A DNA stretch of 64,000 nt, from the NCBI RefSeq assembly GCF_025148635.1, contig NZ_CP102269.1:2976001-3040000 (forward strand), in the 5' to 3' direction. The DNA comes from Butyricimonas virosa. GTDB lineage: Bacteria > Bacteroidota > Bacteroidia > Bacteroidales > Marinifilaceae. Each line of letters opens with the position of its first letter. Position 1 is the first letter of the stretch. Shown in pieces: positions 60,338 through 64,000 of this stretch. The notes beneath the pieces were generated by a model. The model was not told the origin of the DNA and did no database searches. It worked only from the letters and a program-made list of their open reading frames with translations. The position numbers were made by a program, and so were the translations under genes.

Positions 60338-61093
60338 ATGACAAAGATACCTTTAGGAAAAGTGGCGTTTACGGACGCAGGTTCTTATAACGCCGGAAAA
60401 ACTTACAAGCGGTTTGACTTTGTTGACACGGAAGACAGTTCCTATTTGTCGTTACAAGACAATAACAAGGGACACGCCGTCACTGAAACCGCTTGGTGGA
60501 AATGCCTCGCACGGGGCACAAAAGCCACAGAAGCCGCAAAAAAAGCCAACGATGCGGCTGCATTGGCAAACGAAAAAGCTGTGGCGGCAGATACGGCGGC
60601 TGGGCGTGTGAATGCCGCAATAACGCAAGCCAATACCGCTGCCACAAACGCTCAACAACAAGCGTCAGCCGCAGGAGAAGCGGCGGCAGAAGCAACGGAA
60701 AGTGTGGCTGAAATGAACGCCGCCCTCGCCCGTTTGGAAGAATTGGAGCAGACAATCACGGCTAAAGACCGTAAACAGCCAACGGGAATGGAATTAGAGT
60801 TTCCTAAAAAAATAACAAAAGGAAACAAAGACATTCTGAGAGTAATAGCTACCCTATCCCCGGCGGGAACGGGTAACAATGTCCTTTTCTTGGGCGATGA
60901 CAAAGCGGTTTCCGTTGCCCCTGACGGTTTTCTGACCGTGAACAGTGTCGGCATAAGCAAAATACACGTCATTCCGACAGAAAACACAAGCATTTATCGA
61001 ACCATTGATATTGAAGTCGTTCCGCAGTCTGTCAGGCTTTGCACGAAATCAACTTTGCGCCTAACCGCAAATGGCAAATTCAGGTTCAATTAA
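60338..61093 (+). CDS. Tail fibre/adhesin-associated protein with Ig-like end
   Basis: 251 residues. N-terminal block TDAGSYNAGKTYKRFDFVDT, WWKCLARGTKATEAAKKAND, an Ala-rich coiled coil (about 65-145), and a C-terminal BIG2-like beta domain (DILRVIATLSPAGTGN, VAPDGFLTVNSVGISKIHVI). A shaft or linker for the terminal adhesin is likely. Confidence 0.65.
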   Translation: MTKIPLGKVAFTDAGSYNAGKTYKRFDFVDTEDSSYLSLQDNNKGHAVTETAWWKCLARGTKATEAAKKANDAAALANEKAVAADTAAGRVNAAITQANTAATNAQQQASAAGEAAAEATESVAEMNAALARLEELEQTITAKDRKQPTGMELEFPKKITKGNKDILRVIATLSPAGTGNNVLFLGDDKAVSVAPDGFLTVNSVGISKIHVIPTENTSIYRTIDIEVVPQSVRLCTKSTLRLTANGKFRFN

Positions 61094-61125
61094 AATAATT
61101 TTTCAACAAATAAAACTTTTAAATT

Positions 61126-62556
61126 ATGGCACTATCAACAGATGAAGAAAACAAAGTAAGGGAAATCATTGAAGCGTTCACAAACGGAAAACGATTGAGT
61201 GACTTACCCAATGTTTCTGGGAATAACCCATTCAATCTTTTGTGTGAGGTCTTAGAAGACGGAGAAAGCAAAAAAGCAGCTCTCGCAACTATGTTGCCTT
61301 ATATGGAAGAGCAGTGTATGTACGGCATTGAGCGAGACAAGACCGTTTCATCACGTTTAGTAACCCGAATTGGCAATACTGCTCTTCACAAGTCCCTTCC
61401 CGTACATAACCGTATGAGGGGCTGTCTTCTTGACGATGACGGCAACGTGGTTGAATATCTCAATCCACGTGATTGGACGGGGCATGTCAGAGACGGTTCA
61501 CGGGGACAAGTCATGGTCGAGTTTGGGGACTTCTATTGCCGTTTTGAAACAAGCGCAAATATTGAGCGGGTCAAATTCTCTCTCTTTCCTCTTCCCGGCT
61601 ATCGTTATGTTCCTTTGATGTACGTATCGGCATACGAAGCTACTGTTCAGAGAAGTACGAACAAGCTATCTTCTGTGGTCAATACAACGGCTGACTACCG
61701 AGGCGGTGCAAATCAGGCTGACTGGGACACACTCTCAAAAACGGTTCTCGGAAGACCAGCTACACAAATCAGCCGCACGAATTTCAGAACGTATGCCCGA
61801 AACAGAAAAGCGGGCAGCACTAAGTGGAACTGTATGACGTATGACGTTCAAAAGATGCTCTATTGGCTCTTTGTTGTTGAATACGCAACGCTCAACTCTC
61901 AGGAGGCTTTCAACACCCAATTGACGGCTGAGGGCTATCGTCAAGGCGGTCTCGGAGACGGGGTTACAACACTTGACAGCGGCAAATGGAACACGTTTAA
62001 CGGTTATTATCCTTTTATCCCTTGTGGCTATACGGATGAACTCGGAAACGGAACAGGCGAAAAAGAATATACCATGCCCACTGAATATGACGCTTCTTCA
62101 AAGAAAGTCAAAGTGTGCCGTTATCGTGGTATCGAAAACCCGTTTGGGCATATTTGGCAGTGGACTGATGGCATCAACGTACGCATTAATCCCGGCTCGA
62201 ACGGCTTGTCAGAAGTCTTTGTTTGCTCTGACCCCTCAAAATTCAATGACAGTAACTATAACGGATATAGTCATGTTGGGAATGAAGCCCGTGCCGAGGG
62301 ATATGTTAAAGAAATTATTTTTGGAGAAAGCGGCGAAATCATTCCTGCTCTCGTAGGCGGCGGTTCTACCACATATTTCTGTGACTATCACTATACAAAC
62401 ATCCCTGCTTCGGTGGCTCTCCGTGGTGTCCTGTTCGGCGGTGACGCGAATGACGGTGCGTATGCGGGTCTCGCTTATGCGTATTCGGCTAGCGCCCCCT
62501 CGACTGCGAATGCGCATTTCGGTTCTCGCCTTTGCTTTATACCCACGTCAGCGTAA
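61126..62556 (+). CDS. Terminal tail adhesin with C-type-lectin-like variable domain (DGR target 1)
   Basis: 476 residues. Helical start, then a large beta domain with FGE/C-type-lectin-like motifs (YRGIENPFGHIWQWTDGINV; TDYRGG; NRKAGSTKW), ending in the variable region (GVLFGGDANDGAYAGLAYAY, SASAPSTANAHFGSRLCF). Formylglycine-generating-enzyme-like folds are the standard scaffold of DGR targets such as TvpA and Mtd-type adhesins. Mutagenesis of the tip would change host-surface binding. The hairpin over the stop codon is a DGR target-site feature. Confidence 0.9.
   Translation: MALSTDEENKVREIIEAFTNGKRLSDLPNVSGNNPFNLLCEVLEDGESKKAALATMLPYMEEQCMYGIERDKTVSSRLVTRIGNTALHKSLPVHNRMRGCLLDDDGNVVEYLNPRDWTGHVRDGSRGQVMVEFGDFYCRFETSANIERVKFSLFPLPGYRYVPLMYVSAYEATVQRSTNKLSSVVNTTADYRGGANQADWDTLSKTVLGRPATQISRTNFRTYARNRKAGSTKWNCMTYDVQKMLYWLFVVEYATLNSQEAFNTQLTAEGYRQGGLGDGVTTLDSGKWNTFNGYYPFIPCGYTDELGNGTGEKEYTMPTEYDASSKKVKVCRYRGIENPFGHIWQWTDGINVRINPGSNGLSEVFVCSDPSKFNDSNYNGYSHVGNEARAEGYVKEIIFGESGEIIPALVGGGSTTYFCDYHYTNIPASVALRGVLFGGDANDGAYAGLAYAYSASAPSTANAHFGSRLCFIPTSA
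62423..62542 (+). repeat. DGR variable repeat VR1
   Basis: 120 bases align without gaps to TR 63037-63156. There are 19 differences, all at TR adenines (changed to G, T or C); every other base is identical. It covers the end of the adhesin gene except its last four codons. Confidence 0.95.
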
Positions 62557-62562
62557 CACGCT
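62550..62562 (+). promoter_or_regulatory. Hairpin directly downstream of VR1
   Basis: AGCGT-AAC-ACGCT: 5-bp stem and 3-base loop spanning the adhesin stop codon, 7 bases after VR1. VR2 has the same kind of hairpin; the TR has none. Confidence 0.65.
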
Positions 62563-62579
62563 TTGAGTGATAACCTTTT

Positions 62580-62602
62580 CCCTGCCTCTTTGTGGGGCAG
62601 GG
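62580..62602 (+). terminator. Hairpin after the adhesin gene
   Basis: CCCTGCC paired with GGCAGGG around a 9-base loop; no T-run follows, so termination is uncertain. Confidence 0.4.
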
Positions 62603-62626
62603 TTCAAATAATAACAGTATAAAACG

Positions 62627-62995
62627 ATGATTGAAGAAATGAACAACATACCAAAAGAAGATGACGGAAGCCTCGCTTTCCTGAATATCCCGAGAGATGA
62701 AAACAGCAGGAGTTTCAATTGTGATGAAACGACACAATCAAAACTCGTAAACACCACGTTTTGGGTGGTTGATTTCATTGAAGAAGTTCCGACAAGATTC
62801 AGCAAGGCTAAAGGAGTAAAAGGTCAGACGCTTGTAAAAATCAAGCCATCAAAAGACAGTTTGGAATCAGATGCCAAGAAATTTTTCACTGGTTCATCCG
62901 ACATTCTTTATGTTTTGAAGAAAATCAAAGAAATGAATAAGTTTCCCCGAAAAGTTACTTTGAGGGGTAACGGTAACAGATATTATTTTGAATAA
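62627..62995 (+). CDS. DGR-linked small protein in the accessory-protein position
   Basis: 122 residues between target and TR, where BPP-1-type DGRs encode Avd. It lacks the obvious four-helix pattern of Avd: NTTFWVVDFIEEVPTRFSKA, KGQTLVKIKPSKDSLESDAK, KKIKEMNKFPRKVTLRGNGN. Mixed alpha/beta with Lys-rich end, perhaps nucleic-acid binding. A later start at 62639 is possible. It could be a non-canonical accessory factor or an unrelated phage gene. Confidence 0.6.
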   Translation: MIEEMNNIPKEDDGSLAFLNIPRDENSRSFNCDETTQSKLVNTTFWVVDFIEEVPTRFSKAKGVKGQTLVKIKPSKDSLESDAKKFFTGSSDILYVLKKIKEMNKFPRKVTLRGNGNRYYFE

Positions 62996-63036
62996 GAAAA
63001 CAATGAAATAACAAAATAAAAAGGTGGGTCATTCTT

Positions 63037-63156
63037 GTGGTGTCCTGTTCAGCGGTAACGCGAATAACAGTGCGAATGCAGGTCTCGCTTATGCGAATTC
63101 GAATAACACCCCCTCGAATACGAATGCGAATATCGGTTCTCACCTATGCTTTAAAA
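63037..63156 (+). repeat. DGR template repeat TR
   Basis: 120 bases rich in AAT/AAC codons, the usual TR design because A mutagenesis of AAY cannot create stops. Both variable repeats match except at its adenines. Spacer to the reverse transcriptase start is 146 bases, similar to the region needed for cDNA priming in BPP-1. A 37-codon frame (63171-63284, MKQYKRMTALPLGKR) lies in the spacer but may not be translated. Confidence 0.95.
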
Positions 63157-63302
63157 TTGGTTTTGACAATATGAAACAATATAAAAGAATGACAGCCTTG
63201 CCACTTGGCAAAAGATTTCAAGCAAACCTCCTAAAAGTGTTGGTAGGAACGCCTGTTGTATGGGCTACCGAAGACTCTGAATAAGAAAAGCAAAGCAAAA
63301 AG

Positions 63303-64000
63303 ATGAAAAGAATAGGTAATTTATACAATAAAGTAATCTCCGTGGAAAATTTGCGTGAAGCTGACGAAAAAGCACGCAAAGGCAAAACAAACACATACGG
63401 AGTTAAAGTTCACGACAAAAATCGTGAAGCAAATATTCTTGCTCTTCATGAAGCATTGCTGACAAAGACGTTCAAAACCTCCCCTTATGATGTCTTCACG
63501 ATTTTTGAACCCAAGGAGAGGCTTATTTTCCGTCTTCCGTACTATCCTGACAGAATAGTACATCATGCCGTCATGAATGTTCTTGAACCGATTTGGGTCA
63601 GGACTTTCACGCACAATACTTTTTCATGTGTCAAGGGACGTGGAATAGAGGGGTGTGCCCGGCATATAGATAAAATCATTGAGAAGTACAAAGGCAAGCC
63701 ATTATACTGTCTTAAAATTGATATAACCAAATATTATCCCTCCATTAACCATGAAGTCTTAAAAAAAATTGTACGCCGGAAGATAAAAGACAAAGACCTA
63801 CTGTGGCTTCTTGATGAAATTATTGACAGCGCAGAGGGGCTTCCTATCGGGAACTATCTTTCACAATATCTCGCCAACCTGTTCTTGTGCTATTTCATGC
63901 ACCGTGTGAACGAAGTATTGAAACTTGACGCAGCCGAATACGCTGATGACATCACGTTTTTCTCTTCATCAAAAGAACAACTGCGGGAAGCGTTCAAAGA
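63303..64000 (+). CDS. DGR reverse transcriptase (cut by the window end)
   Basis: The first 232 codons are in the window. Motifs: IFEPKERLIFRLPYYPDRIV (motif 1-2), CLKIDITKYYPSINHEVLKK, the DGR signature GLPIGNYLSQYLANLF (IGxxxSQ instead of the group II QGxxxSP), and catalytic EYADDITFF. The enzyme copies TR RNA with errors at adenines. It is co-directional with target and TR. C-terminal thumb is outside the window. Confidence 0.95.
   Translation, partial: MKRIGNLYNKVISVENLREADEKARKGKTNTYGVKVHDKNREANILALHEALLTKTFKTSPYDVFTIFEPKERLIFRLPYYPDRIVHHAVMNVLEPIWVRTFTHNTFSCVKGRGIEGCARHIDKIIEKYKGKPLYCLKIDITKYYPSINHEVLKKIVRRKIKDKDLLWLLDEIIDSAEGLPIGNYLSQYLANLFLCYFMHRVNEVLKLDAAEYADDITFFSSSKEQLREAFK

Noticed and set aside
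63024..63284. 86-codon open frame through the TR and spacer
   Set aside because: It starts at GTG without a ribosome site, and its first half is only the TR in the target frame. Best seen as template RNA, not as a gene.

Overview
This window looks like a piece of a Bacteroidales chromosome (roughly 1-21.7 kb) carrying an integrated temperate tailed phage that runs off the right edge (roughly 21.9-64 kb). The host assignment rests on a complete Bat aerotolerance operon, paired DUF3575/DUF3868-type fimbria-locus genes, Bacteroidota-style promoters (-7 box TAnnTTTG) and a Bacteroidales-type tyrosine integrase. AT-rich intergenic repeats based on AAATCTAAAATC would fit an Odoribacter/Butyricimonas-like genus, but that is only a guess.

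Host part. The tail of a moxR ATPase gene starts a co-directional operon: DUF58 protein, a membrane-anchored partner, batA, batB, batC, batD and batE. Next comes dnaX, which ends in a run of ten A residues and continues in the -1 frame, so short and long clamp-loader subunits are probably both made. Then follow a Kef-type cation/proton antiporter (minus strand), a polyferredoxin-like membrane protein, a PhoU-like/PiT phosphate uptake pair, a GlsB/YeaQ-type protein, an outer-membrane phospholipase A, gpmA and an exonuclease III gene. Three tandem 60-base palindromic elements with compensatory changes lie between the exonuclease gene and a minus-strand DUF3868-type/DUF3575-type pair. A helix-turn-helix regulator and an HU gene precede the prophage.

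Phage part. Integrase; three tandem minus-strand Xre-type repressors; a rightward early operon with an excisionase-like protein, a putative annealing protein, a YqaJ exonuclease, an SF2 helicase, a DUF4373 replisome organiser, a T7-gp4-like primase-helicase, an SSB-like protein and many small genes. A second unit holds a nuclease, a ParB-methyltransferase fusion, an S-adenosylmethionine-decarboxylase-like protein, terminase, portal and a MuF head protein with a papain-like toxin domain. A minus-strand cassette (possible immunity gene, HicA/HicB, HigA-like regulator, small genes) interrupts the structural genes. A third unit holds scaffold, capsid, connectors, tail tube, tape measure, distal tail, fibres and a diversity-generating retroelement (DGR).

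Main result. The DGR has a template repeat (TR, 63037-63156) and a reverse transcriptase cut by the window end. It has two variable repeats: VR1 in the terminal tail adhesin (62423-62542), and VR2 in an early, apparently intracellular gene 35 kb away (27530-27606). All 19 differences of VR1 and all 13 of VR2 fall at TR adenines, and each VR is followed by a 5-bp/3-nt hairpin. Other notable items are a 19-bp palindromic operator repeated at phage promoters, iteron-like repeats shared by the replication gene and a non-coding stretch, a tRNA-like element with an overlong anticodon arm, and the phage SpeD-like enzyme. Everything was read by eye; no database search was run.
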